The position numbers and the translations under genes were made by a program. Shown in pieces: positions 55,484-63,273 of a stretch of 64,000 nucleotides of DNA; the stretch's first letter is position 1; each line of letters begins with the position of its first letter. The notes below the pieces were generated by a model, which saw only the letters and a list, made by a program, of their open reading frames with translations, made no database searches and was not told the DNA's origin. Source of the stretch: JANQRA01 sp035550735. Lineage in GTDB: Bacteria; Actinomycetota; Acidimicrobiia; Spongiisociales; ZC4RG35. The stretch spans positions 11,675 through 75,674 of the forward strand of contig DASZOM010000003.1 in the NCBI GenBank assembly GCA_035550735.1, written 5' to 3'.

Positions 55484-56826
55484 GCATGGACCAGCTCGAG
55501 ACCCAGATCGCCGAGTGGCGGAAGTTCGTCGAACAGGGCCAGACGGTGGACGGGCGCGACGCCGAGGAGTTGGAGACCCATCTCCGCGACCAGATCACCG
55601 ATCTGGGGGCGGCCGGGCTCGCTCCCGACGAGGCGTTCCTGGTGGCGGTGAAGCGGTTGGGGAACGTCCACGAGCTCTCCCGCGAGTTCGCCCGGGAGCA
55701 CAGCGACCGGCTATGGAAACAGCTCGTCCTCGCCGGTGAGGACGACCCGGATGGCCGGGCCGGGCGATGGCCCGAGATGCTCATGTTCGCCCTCGGTGCC
55801 GCCGTTGTCGTCCAGGTGGTACGTCTCGTGTCGGGGTTCCCCGATGCCACGGCCAACTGGCTGGTGCGCAACGCCGGTCTTCTGGTGTTGCCCTTCCTCG
55901 CCGGTTGGATGGCCCGGGAGCGCCGGCTCACCGGTCGTCAATGGCTCGTCGCCGCCGCCCCGTTCCTCGTGGCAGCCGTCGTCATCAACGTCTACCCCTT
56001 CGGCGTGGACGCGGGCACCGAGCTGCTGGTCGCCGCCCACCTCCCTGTGGTGCTCTGGTTTGCCGTCGCCTACCCCTACATGGGCGCCGAGCCGGGCTCG
56101 CACGAGCGGCGGATGCACTTCGTCCGCTTCACCGGCGAGTGGTTCATCTACTACGTGTTGATCGCCCTCGGCGGTGGCGTGCTCACCGGGCTGACCGCCG
56201 GGCTGTTGGAGGGGACCGGTGTCGATCTGGAGCAACTGGCGCTGTGGGTGCTCCCTTCCGGAGCGGCCGGTGCGGTCGTGGTGGCCGCCTGGCTCGTCGA
56301 GTCGAAGCAGCGGGTGGTGGAGAACATGGCGCCGGTGCTGACCATGATCTTCACTCCGCTGTTCGCGTTGATGCTGACCGTCTCCGCGGTCGTCTACGGG
56401 GTGACCGGGCTGGGCGGTGTGTTCGACCGGGAGCTCTTGGGAATCTTCGACGTCTTGATGGTGGTGGTCCTCGGCCTGGTCCTATACGGGATGTCGGCCC
56501 GCGACCCGTCCCGGCCTCCGGGCTGGATGGACCGGATCCAACTGGTCGCAGTCGTGGCCGCGTTGATCCTCGACTTGATGGTGCTCGGCGTGATGGTGGC
56601 CCGGATAGGTGAGCTCGGGTTCACCCCCAACCGGACCGCGGCGCTCGGGCTCAACCTGGTGCTGTTGGTCAACCTGGCCGGCGCCGCCTGGCTGTCCGCC
56701 CGGTTTCTCACCGGGAAGACGAGCTTTCACCGGCTGGAGCGATGGCAGACCGCATATCTGCCCGTGTTCGCCATCTGGGCCGCCACGGTGGTGGTGGTGC
56801 TCCCACCGCTGTTCCGCTTCGCCTGA
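55480..56826 (+). CDS. Permease prefix domain 1-containing membrane protein
   Basis: A 448-aa protein. Residues 1-70 form a soluble helical prefix (HLRDQITDLGAAGLAPDEAF) of the kind that precedes permeases in PadR-linked operons. The rest has about ten hydrophobic segments and no ABC, MFS or FtsX signature. The ATG overlaps the padR stop, so the two are translated together. The PadR/prefix-protein pairing is widespread but poorly understood; a role in sensing or moderating membrane stress is possible. Confidence 0.8.
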   Translation: MSMDQLETQIAEWRKFVEQGQTVDGRDAEELETHLRDQITDLGAAGLAPDEAFLVAVKRLGNVHELSREFAREHSDRLWKQLVLAGEDDPDGRAGRWPEMLMFALGAAVVVQVVRLVSGFPDATANWLVRNAGLLVLPFLAGWMARERRLTGRQWLVAAAPFLVAAVVINVYPFGVDAGTELLVAAHLPVVLWFAVAYPYMGAEPGSHERRMHFVRFTGEWFIYYVLIALGGGVLTGLTAGLLEGTGVDLEQLALWVLPSGAAGAVVVAAWLVESKQRVVENMAPVLTMIFTPLFALMLTVSAVVYGVTGLGGVFDRELLGIFDVLMVVVLGLVLYGMSARDPSRPPGWMDRIQLVAVVAALILDLMVLGVMVARIGELGFTPNRTAALGLNLVLLVNLAGAAWLSARFLTGKTSFHRLERWQTAYLPVFAIWAATVVVVLPPLFRFA

Positions 56827-56856
56827 GAGCACTTGCTGCATGCTTACGGCTCCGGG

Positions 56857-57162
56857 CTAGGTCTCGGAGTCGTCTCCCAACAACACCTCCCACTCCTCGA
56901 TCGACTCGATGACCAGCAGGCCCATCTCCGCCCAGGGGTCCGCGGCAAGACGGCTCCGGACTTCCTCCTCGCTGTCCGCCTTGACGATGAGACGGGCGCG
57001 GTGACGGGCGCCCCCGGCGATCGGCCCGCCCAGCGCGACGAAGCCGTCATCGCTGATTCCGTTCATGTAGACGGCATGCCCCGCCCATTCCGCCTGCTCT
57101 CGCATGGAGAGGGTGTCGTCCCAGGCGGGTCCCTGCTCGGTGGTCACCACGAAGTAGGACAT
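56857..57162 (-). CDS. YciI-family protein
   Basis: A 101-aa protein of the YciI/DGPF ferredoxin-like fold: MSYFVVTTEQGPAWD, GPIAGG (active-site-like region) and ADPWAEMGL. The ATG at 57162 is chosen; a TTG at 57171 is in frame. It stands alone between convergent and tandem neighbours; role unknown. Confidence 0.75.
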   Translation of the reverse strand: MSYFVVTTEQGPAWDDTLSMREQAEWAGHAVYMNGISDDGFVALGGPIAGGARHRARLIVKADSEEEVRSRLAADPWAEMGLLVIESIEEWEVLLGDDSET

Positions 57163-57225
57163 GGAGACCAAGGTAGGCGAGTATCAGGACAGAATCTGTC
57201 CGCATAAACCGCTTGGAGAATCGCC

Positions 57226-58335
57226 TCACGCCGGGACCAGGGCTTCTCCGGTCTTGTCCCGGTGGTCGTCTTCGATGGTGCGGGCGAACCGGTCGCCATC
57301 CCGTTGAAACACCCGGCGCATCATCCGCAGGAACAGTGGGGCGATCAGCCGGGCATAGCCCGGCCCGCTGACACTGCCGACCTTCTGGGTGATGACGGTG
57401 CGGTCGCCCTCGGAGCGCAACTCGAGGATGTCGAGGATCTCGGTGTCGCCCATCATCCCGATCCGGTCCCGGGTGACGATCCGCTCGAACGGCTTCCACT
57501 CCAGGATCAACTGTCTGACCACTCGGTCGCCGTGATAGCAGAGGTAGGCGCTACCGGTACTCACCCTGCCCTGCTCCTTGCCGATGATCTCCTGACGGTC
57601 GGCCCCGATGAGAACATTGCGGAACTCGGGGTCGGCGAGATAGTCCCACACCACCTCGACGGGCAGGTCGATTTCCACGCTCATCTCGACGTCGACCTGG
57701 TCAGGCCCGAGCGTGACCAGCTGAGAGTCCTTGCGGGCCTCCCAGACCGGGTGCATGTCCGCCACCCAGAGGACCACCTCGCCCACGTCCTCGTAGGCCT
57801 CCACCATCCGGGTCATCCCCTCGCTCAGCGAGCGGCCGATGAGCTCGATGGCGTCGTCGGTGTAGGCGGTGTAGCCCCGTATCCCCGTCTCCGATGTGAT
57901 CGAGTTCTTGAGGAGACGATGTGCCAGGTTGACGTCGGAGCCAATCAGCTCGGGATGGCCCCCGATCTGTTGGATCACGAAGCTGCCGTGATGGACGAGC
58001 AGTTTCAGATCGAGGCTGGACACGTTGGCGCAGGCGTTGCAGCCGCAGGTGTTGTTCAAGACCATCAGGTCGATGGCGCGCCGGAATGCGACGTAGATCG
58101 CCTCGATCATCTCCACCAGGGTCTGGCCGACCAGCAGCTTGCCGTCCTCGCTGTAGCTGAAGACGGCGTCGCCCTCGAGCTTGCTCACCACGAACGGGGG
58201 CCTGGCCCCGTCGACCAGGACGTTGAGCAGGGCGGCCAGGGTGTCGCGGGCGTGCTCCAGCTCGGACGTGGAGAGATAGCCGGTGTACCCGCTGATGTCG
58301 GCGATGAGGAGAAAGCCCTGAGTGGCACCCGCCAT
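57226..58335 (-). CDS. Class III cyclase-homology (DUF2652-like) / SRPBCC fusion protein
   Basis: A 369-aa two-domain protein. Residues 1-205 resemble nucleotidyl cyclase homology domains: first metal Asp in FLLIADISGYTGYL, Lys and second Asp in SKLEGDAVFSY, and Asn plus Arg in SDVNLAHRLL, so the catalytic set looks largely preserved. An unusual CGCNAC cluster lies near residue 98. Residues 215-350 are an SRPBCC (START-like) hydrophobic-ligand domain (VEIDLPVEVVWDYLADPEF). A ligand-gated cyclase or binding protein is a reasonable guess. Single gene with its own 45-bp upstream gap. Confidence 0.8.
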   Translation of the reverse strand: MAGATQGFLLIADISGYTGYLSTSELEHARDTLAALLNVLVDGARPPFVVSKLEGDAVFSYSEDGKLLVGQTLVEMIEAIYVAFRRAIDLMVLNNTCGCNACANVSSLDLKLLVHHGSFVIQQIGGHPELIGSDVNLAHRLLKNSITSETGIRGYTAYTDDAIELIGRSLSEGMTRMVEAYEDVGEVVLWVADMHPVWEARKDSQLVTLGPDQVDVEMSVEIDLPVEVVWDYLADPEFRNVLIGADRQEIIGKEQGRVSTGSAYLCYHGDRVVRQLILEWKPFERIVTRDRIGMMGDTEILDILELRSEGDRTVITQKVGSVSGPGYARLIAPLFLRMMRRVFQRDGDRFARTIEDDHRDKTGEALVPA

Positions 58336-58380
58336 GGCGGGCGGAGCTTACGTCAAGGCTCCACCTCGAGCCGGGCCGAC

Positions 58381-59364
58381 CTAATGGTCGCTTGACCGAC
58401 CCCGAGCCGTCAACACCAGGAGCACACCCGTGGCGAGGAGCGACAACGCCAGCATCGCAATGGGAGTGTTGCTGCCGGCGCCGGTGAAGGGCAACGTGCC
58501 CGCGCCACCGGCGACCTCGGCGTCGGTCGTGGTCGTCGAGGCGACGGTCGAGGAGGTCGTGCCGGAGGTTGTGGTGGTCGCGCCGCTGGTGGTCGTTGTG
58601 GTGGAGGCGGCGGTCACCGCGACCATGGCCTCGGCACGGGCCTCGGCGTCGTCGGGGAAGGTGACATCGAGCCCGGACGGTGCTGTCCCCGAGCTGGTCG
58701 CGGTCACGGTGACGTCGGCGCTCTCGGTTGTCTGCACCGTGAACAACCAGGCCTCTGCCGGCTCGAGCATCCCGTCGCCGTCGTCACCCGAGGCGGGTGG
58801 AGCGGTCAGTGTCTGGAATGCCGTGGCACCACCGTCGTAGGAGAGCTCGACACTGACACCGGAGAGGGCCTCGTCACCGTCGTTGGTCAGGGTGATGGTC
58901 CATTCCACGTCGAGCGGGTCGGTGCCGTTGGTGGGGTCGGGGGTCAGCGACAGGGCCACTGTGCACATCAGGTTCTGCACCGAGCCGGCGACATCGGTTG
59001 TGACGGTGTAGGTCGAGCCGCAATGGTTCACGACGTTGTCGTGGATCAGGTCGCCCACGACGAGGGTCCCGTAATTCTCCAGGGTGCCGTGGTTGTGCCA
59101 GAAGTCGGCGTTGATGGTGCCGAAGTTCACAACGTCGAAGACCAACGCGTCGAGGTCACCGACGTCGAGCGTCATGCCACCAGGGATGGTCAACTCGATG
59201 AACGGGTCGAAGATGAACGTTGCGGTACAGGTGTTGGTGCCCGCATCCCAGGTTCCACCGAGATCGTCCTCGCACACGGTCTGGCTCAAGTCGACGGCGA
59301 GCGCCGCCAACGAGATCGCCATCAAACCGCAGACTGCGATGGCCAAGATTGCCAGGCGTCGCAA
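58381..59364 (-). CDS. LPFTG-anchored surface protein with DUF11-like domain
   Basis: A 327-aa exported protein. A signal peptide (about residues 1-25) leads to a beta-rich part with four Cys, then a DUF11-like segment (VEWTITLTNDGDEALSGVSV), a Thr/Ser-rich spacer, and the sorting signal LPFTG at 291-295 followed by a hydrophobic helix and an Arg tail (ARGRSSDH). It should be attached to the cell wall by a sortase; no sortase gene is in view. TTG at 59364 is chosen because GGAGG lies 7 nt upstream; an upstream extension would hide the signal peptide. Confidence 0.82.
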   Translation of the reverse strand: MRRLAILAIAVCGLMAISLAALAVDLSQTVCEDDLGGTWDAGTNTCTATFIFDPFIELTIPGGMTLDVGDLDALVFDVVNFGTINADFWHNHGTLENYGTLVVGDLIHDNVVNHCGSTYTVTTDVAGSVQNLMCTVALSLTPDPTNGTDPLDVEWTITLTNDGDEALSGVSVELSYDGGATAFQTLTAPPASGDDGDGMLEPAEAWLFTVQTTESADVTVTATSSGTAPSGLDVTFPDDAEARAEAMVAVTAASTTTTTSGATTTTSGTTSSTVASTTTTDAEVAGGAGTLPFTGAGSNTPIAMLALSLLATGVLLVLTARGRSSDH

Positions 59365-59453
59365 ACTCCTACCTCCGTCAGTGAACGGGCTGAAGGTAGT
59401 AGGGGAGTGCCGTGCCACCCGGTAACCCCGGCTCGGCGTAACCGCCGCGGACT

Positions 59454-59477
59454 CGCCGTCTAGCTTTTCGCCGTGGC
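59454..59477 (+). repeat. 24-bp direct repeat, left copy (contains promoter-like TAGCTT box)
   Basis: The copy is identical to the one at 60058-60081. It contains TCTAGCTTTTCGCCGTG, that is, a -10-like TAGCTT six bases before GTG. Here the GTG opens an 8-codon frame ending at 59499 (GTG GCT TTC ... TAG), inside the 3' end of the opposite gene. It would also drive antisense RNA across that gene. Confidence 0.75.
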
Positions 59478-59479
59478 TT

Positions 59480-59995
59480 TCACAAATCTCGCCACCTAGT
59501 CCAGCGTGTGAAGTGCTTGTGTTCGGTGACAACGATCCCGACTGACGCAATGAGCCCCAGCACGGCGCCCGTCCATTGGGAGAACACGGCTTCGCTCGAC
59601 GCGGCGGCGACGTTCGATCCAGCGAGGGTTCCGACTGCGATCACCACCAAGCCGACAGTCGCAGCGATTGTGAAATCAGCACTCGGCCACGCAGGCATCG
59701 GGAGACTCCCACCATTGATCCAGTCATCGCCGGCAAGCACTCTGGTGCGCTTCATGTAATGGACCTTCCATGACCTGTAGATCAGAGTCAGACGAAACAC
59801 CACAAGGCCGAGGACGAACAATACGACGGCGGCTGCACCGGCGGACCACGTGCCTCCTACGACAAAGTCAGGAATGGCGCCAGCTGCAACACCGACCAAC
59901 GCCACGTATGCAAATGCGACCGATATCTGTTTCTGTTCTGTCGATCTTCCGTGCGAGTTGATTTCGGCAAAGATCGCCTTCTCATCCCCGTCCAA
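59480..59995 (-). CDS. Four-segment membrane protein, function unknown
   Basis: A 171-aa protein with four hydrophobic segments (about 27-43, 51-70, 108-128 and 136-155) and charged ends; no family recognised. Base composition is clearly lower in GC than the neighbours and codon choice more mixed. It lies exactly between two 24-bp direct repeats, which suggests acquisition as a small cassette or by duplication. Orientation is opposite to the flanking LLM gene. Confidence 0.65.
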   Translation of the reverse strand: MDGDEKAIFAEINSHGRSTEQKQISVAFAYVALVGVAAGAIPDFVVGGTWSAGAAAVVLFVLGLVVFRLTLIYRSWKVHYMKRTRVLAGDDWINGGSLPMPAWPSADFTIAATVGLVVIAVGTLAGSNVAAASSEAVFSQWTGAVLGLIASVGIVVTEHKHFTRWTRWRDL

Positions 59996-60057
59996 TGCAT
60001 CCTCCGACGCGCATCGACCCTACAAGCTTGGTCAATGCCACGGTCGGGTAAACCCAG

Positions 60058-60081
60058 CGCCGTCTAGCTTTTCGCCGTGGC
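60058..60081 (+). promoter_or_regulatory. 24-bp direct repeat, right copy; probable leaderless promoter of the LLM gene
   Basis: TAGCTT lies six bases before the GTG start of the oxidoreductase, so transcription would begin at or next to the start codon, a leaderless arrangement common in actinobacteria. No Shine-Dalgarno is present. The repeat ends just inside the coding sequence. Confidence 0.6.
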
Positions 60082-61006
60082 ACAGAGACGATTCAGGTTT
60101 GGCATCAGTCTCGCCGGGTCTCCGGGGCGTGCCGAGCTGAAGGAGCTGCTCGCCCGCGCCGAGGATCAGGGCTTCTCGGTGGCGCTCACCGCGGACCACC
60201 TCACGGAGAGGCACTCGGTCTTCCCGCTTCTAGCCGTGGTCGCCGAGATGTCCAACCTGCGGGTGTCGCCGATGGTGCTGGCCAACGACTATCGCCATCC
60301 GGTGGTCACCGCCCGGGACGCCGCAACCATCGACATCCTCTCCGCGGGCCGGTTCGAGCTCGGCATCGGCACCGGGTGGATCAAGGAGCAATACGACGCC
60401 GCCGGGCTCACCTACGACCCGCCCGGGGTCCGGGTGGATCGGCTCGAGGAGGCGGTGACCGTGATCAGGGGTGTCTGGTCGGGGGAGCCGTTCACCTTCC
60501 CGGGCGATCACTATCAGGTGGACCGGATCCGGGGCCCGAAACCGGTCCAGGAGCCCCACCCACCCATCCTGATCGCGGGGTCGGGAAGGAGGATGATGGC
60601 TCTGGCCGGACGTGTGGCCGACATCGTCGGCATCTCCCCGCTGCGACCCTCACTGGTCGACTTCTCAGATATCAGGTCGTCGATGGCGACGTCCGGGAGT
60701 CGGGTCGAGGCCCAACTCGAGTGGATCCGTGAGGCGGCAGGTCCCCGGTTCGACGATCTCGAGCTGAGTGTGACCATCAATCATCTCAAGGTGACCGACG
60801 ACGTCGATGCGGAGAGGGAACGACTGGCATCCGCATGGGGCTCGACGACCGACGACCTCGCCCAGTCGCTTCACACCCTGGTGGGCCCACGAGACCAGAT
60901 TCGAGAAACGCTCGTCGAGCGACGGGAGAGCCTCGGCATCTCCTATGTCATCTTCAGCTCGTTGGCACTCGACGACGTGGCTCCGATCGTCGCCGATTTG
61001 GCCTGA
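60077..61006 (+). CDS. LLM-class F420-dependent oxidoreductase
   Basis: A 309-aa luciferase-like (beta/alpha)8 protein of the F420-dependent group: RRFRFGISLAGS at the start, LTADHLTER, MVLANDYRHPVVTARDAATI, SAGRFELGIGTGW and PHPPILIAGSGRRMM. Such enzymes use reduced F420 (or FMN) to reduce or oxidise diverse small molecules; the substrate is not predictable. GTG at 60077 lies at the end of the leaderless promoter. Confidence 0.9.
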   Translation: MAQRRFRFGISLAGSPGRAELKELLARAEDQGFSVALTADHLTERHSVFPLLAVVAEMSNLRVSPMVLANDYRHPVVTARDAATIDILSAGRFELGIGTGWIKEQYDAAGLTYDPPGVRVDRLEEAVTVIRGVWSGEPFTFPGDHYQVDRIRGPKPVQEPHPPILIAGSGRRMMALAGRVADIVGISPLRPSLVDFSDIRSSMATSGSRVEAQLEWIREAAGPRFDDLELSVTINHLKVTDDVDAERERLASAWGSTTDDLAQSLHTLVGPRDQIRETLVERRESLGISYVIFSSLALDDVAPIVADLA

Positions 61007-61228
61007 CGCCGAGCACGCGGATCGGTTCTGGGCTGTTTTCTTGGTGGTGCCGTGGGTGACGCTCTCGGTGAGCCGGTCGAGTTCCAGAGCTATGCGGACA
61101 TTCAGAGGATGCTCGGGCCTGAGGGAGTGACCGGCTACAGGGATGGGCTCGACTTCGGGGGGTTCACCGACGACACACAGATGACCCTTTGGACCGCAGA
61201 AGGTTTGATTCGGGCCTATCAGCGCCTG
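61007..61228 (+). pseudogene. N-terminal remnant of an ADP-ribosylglycohydrolase (DraG-like)
   Basis: The frame directly after the LLM stop reads GSVLGCFLGGAVGDALGEPV, then GFTDDTQMTLWTAEGLI, the hallmark N-terminal metal-site region of ADP-ribosylglycohydrolases. It has no good start codon (only CTG, or GTG at 61052). Homology is lost after about 70 residues, where a complete enzyme would need about 300. The open frame continues by chance into the vapB gene. Confidence 0.75.
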
Positions 61229-61292
61229 GCAGCGACCGGCGTACGTGGTGGAACGAGTGGCCAACGACCTGCACAGCGCAGCGTCGCGACAG

Positions 61293-61384
61293 CCTCTGTC
61301 GACAGAGGTCTATCCGCCAGGCTGATCCGGCGAGACGGTTTCGAATGCGCTCACCCGCTGCAGCGGCGGTGTATACTGCGCTGT
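61293..61384 (+). promoter_or_regulatory. vapBC control region with two perfect palindromes and leaderless -10
   Basis: A 16-bp palindrome CCTCTGTCGACAGAGG (61293-61308) and a 12-bp palindrome CCGCTGCAGCGG (61355-61366) precede a -10 TATACT (61372-61377). The ATG of vapB lies seven bases after the -10 box, so the mRNA is probably leaderless. The inner palindrome sits where the antitoxin would block RNA polymerase. Confidence 0.6.
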
Positions 61385-61600
61385 ATGTCGACGAGGACCC
61401 AGATCTACCTAACCGACGAGCAGAGACGCCGTATCGACGAGCTTGCGTCATCCGAGGGGGTCACGATGGCAGAGATCATCCGTCGCGCACTCGACGGCTA
61501 TCTGGATGAGCAGGCAGATCCCCGTGCGGCGCTCGCCGCCACCTTCGGATCAGCCCCTGATCTCGAGGTCCCGTCTCGCGACGAGTGGGACCGTGGCTGA
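61385..61600 (+). CDS. vapB: VapB-type ribbon-helix-helix antitoxin
   Basis: A 71-aa protein with the RHH fold: the strand RTQIYLTDEQ and helices RRIDELASSEG and MAEIIRRALDGYL. The acidic C-terminal tail (PSRDEWDRG) is the expected toxin-binding part. The ATG at 61385 matches the leaderless promoter; the frame is open upstream only through the DraG remnant. It overlaps vapC by 8 bp. Confidence 0.85.
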   Translation: MSTRTQIYLTDEQRRRIDELASSEGVTMAEIIRRALDGYLDEQADPRAALAATFGSAPDLEVPSRDEWDRG

Positions 61601-61940
61601 TTTCCTGGTTGACACGGATGTGTTCGTTGATCATCTCAGAGGTGCGAGAGAGCTCGACCCCAAGTCCCACCGAGTCCACTATTCCGTTGTGACCAGGGCG
61701 GAGTTGTTCGCCGGTAGCACCGCCACGGAGATCGTCAGCATCCTCCTCGCTCCGTTTCGTGAGCTGGAAGTCGGGCGGAAGATCGCAGAACGTGCCGGGA
61801 GGCTCCGCCGAGAATCGGGGATCCGGCTTCCCGATGCGTTGATCGCCGCCACAGCCGTTGAACATGGGCTGAGTCTGTTCACACGTAATCGCACCGACTT
61901 CGAAGGGGTTCGAGGTCTGCGAATCCGCGAGATCAGCTGA
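61593..61940 (+). CDS. vapC: VapC-type PIN-domain toxin ribonuclease
   Basis: A 115-aa PIN domain: acidic residues in FLVDTDVFVDHL (Asp7), TRAELFAG (Glu), RLPDALIAATA (Asp) and FTRNRTDFEGV (Asp) are all present, so it should be an active Mg-dependent RNase. GTG at 61593 overlaps the vapB end by 8 bp, the usual coupling. The target (tRNA or rRNA) cannot be read from sequence. Confidence 0.88.
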   Translation: MADFLVDTDVFVDHLRGARELDPKSHRVHYSVVTRAELFAGSTATEIVSILLAPFRELEVGRKIAERAGRLRRESGIRLPDALIAATAVEHGLSLFTRNRTDFEGVRGLRIREIS

Positions 61941-62019
61941 ATCGAGCGCACGCCCAAACGACCATCTGAGATCTGTCCCACCCGACTCGTACCTTCGCCC
62001 GCGAACGGAGGACGAGTGC

Positions 62020-62277
62020 GTGGCAAGGACGTACCGCAAGTGGCATTATCGACCGGCGGAGCGCTGTCGGGTGACGGGGAAGACCTCGTTCCGTAGCGCC
62101 CAAGCAGCCCGCGCCTTTGTCGAGGTGTCCGAGTGGAATCGAGAATATGCCCGGGTCTACCGATGCCCGAGTTGCGACTGGTACCACCTGACAAGTCAGG
62201 CCACCAACTGGGAACGTGACCGGACACATGGAACCGCTGAGCAAGACAAGGCGGCCGCGTTCCCTGAGGCGTCATGA
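62020..62277 (+). CDS. Small Cys-pair protein, function unknown
   Basis: An 85-aa basic protein; an N-terminal RKWHYRPAERCRVTGK part is followed by a helix and YRCPSCDWYHLTSQ. The CPSC knuckle with WYHLT resembles small zinc-ribbon proteins common in actinophages and mobile regions. GTG start at 62020. It lies beside the VapBC module and converges on the amidase gene. Confidence 0.6.
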   Translation: MARTYRKWHYRPAERCRVTGKTSFRSAQAARAFVEVSEWNREYARVYRCPSCDWYHLTSQATNWERDRTHGTAEQDKAAAFPEAS

Positions 62278-62315
62278 CGAAGTGCGACTCAGCCTGGGCA
62301 TCCGGCATCGACCGC

Positions 62316-63263
62316 CTAGTGGGTGTGGCCCTTGCGGGCGTAGATCCCGTTGGCCTCGTCCTCGGTGAGCCCGTTGCCGGCGTCCCGGAGCATCGAGGTC
62401 AGATAGGCCTCGTGGATCTTGATGTAGCAGTCGCCGTCCACCGTCTTGCCATCACCGCCGCAGATCGCCTTGACCCGACGCACGGTCTCCTCCCCGTATT
62501 TCCCGTCGATGTCGGCGTCGTTCATGCCGAGCAGCGACTGGAGGAGCTTCACGTCCTCCCGCTTGCGGGCTCGCCCCTTCCCGGTCGGCTCGCTGAAGCC
62601 GTCACTGAAATGCAGTGGGAGCAAGGTGTCGTCCTCCTCTTCGGTGGTCAAGATCACAGGCAGGGGTCGGCCCCCGCCCAGGGCCTTCCTCAGGTCCGCC
62701 CTGAGCTCTTCCATGTTCTCGTGGCTGTTCTTCTCGTTCCATGCCGGATCGGTCTTGCGGTCGGTCCACTCGCCGTGGGAGATGAGCCTCTCCGCGGTCC
62801 AGCCCATCTCCCCGAAGATGACCTGCCAGCAGGTGAGGATGGCCTCGTACTGGTCCCGGGGGATGGGGGTGCCGTCGCCGAGGTGGTCGCTCTCGTTGGT
62901 GACGGACCACGAGTTGCCACCGGCGTCGTTGTCGAGACGTCGAGCCTTCGCCGTCCCTGCTGGTGCGATCCCTTTCCCCGTCTCTGTTCGCACCACCAGC
63001 GAGCCTTCGCCGGTGGAGTAGTTGCACGACCCGGCGGCGATCACGTGCACCGTGCCGTCGGACTTCACGTTGAAGTTGCACTTGATCCGGATCGGCTTGT
63101 ACAGGCTCCGCACCGGATAGGGGACCGGGGCTGCGGTGTGGTGCTGGAGCCCGCCGATGGGCCGGCCCCGCAACCATGCCTTGCCCCGGCTCTCCCAATC
63201 CGGCTCCTCGACGACGCGGAGCCCTGCGCTGCGGAATCCGTCGGCCAACCAGGTCAGTCTCAC
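62316..63263 (-). CDS. N-acetylmuramoyl-L-alanine amidase-like protein with C-terminal peptidoglycan-binding-like region
   Basis: A 315-aa protein. Residues 25-190 resemble an amidase_2/PGRP zinc hydrolase: GGLQHHTAAP (zinc His), then KCNFNVKSDGTVHVIAAG, and ISHGEWTDRKTDPAW (second zinc His, catalytic Lys). Residues about 235-275 resemble a peptidoglycan-binding repeat (LQSLLGMNDADIDGKYGEET). No signal peptide is present, which is usual for phage lysins. GTG at 63263 is the start; the upstream gene stops 10 bp before it. Other phage genes are not in view. Confidence 0.75.
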   Translation of the reverse strand: MRLTWLADGFRSAGLRVVEEPDWESRGKAWLRGRPIGGLQHHTAAPVPYPVRSLYKPIRIKCNFNVKSDGTVHVIAAGSCNYSTGEGSLVVRTETGKGIAPAGTAKARRLDNDAGGNSWSVTNESDHLGDGTPIPRDQYEAILTCWQVIFGEMGWTAERLISHGEWTDRKTDPAWNEKNSHENMEELRADLRKALGGGRPLPVILTTEEEDDTLLPLHFSDGFSEPTGKGRARKREDVKLLQSLLGMNDADIDGKYGEETVRRVKAICGGDGKTVDGDCYIKIHEAYLTSMLRDAGNGLTEDEANGIYARKGHTH

Positions 63264-63273
63264 GCCAACGGAC

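Noticed and set aside
61052..61600. A single 182-aa protein joining the DraG-like segment to the VapB-like segment.
   Set aside because: A leaderless promoter and independent ATG precede vapB; the middle about 50 residues look non-coding and the join is a chance open frame.
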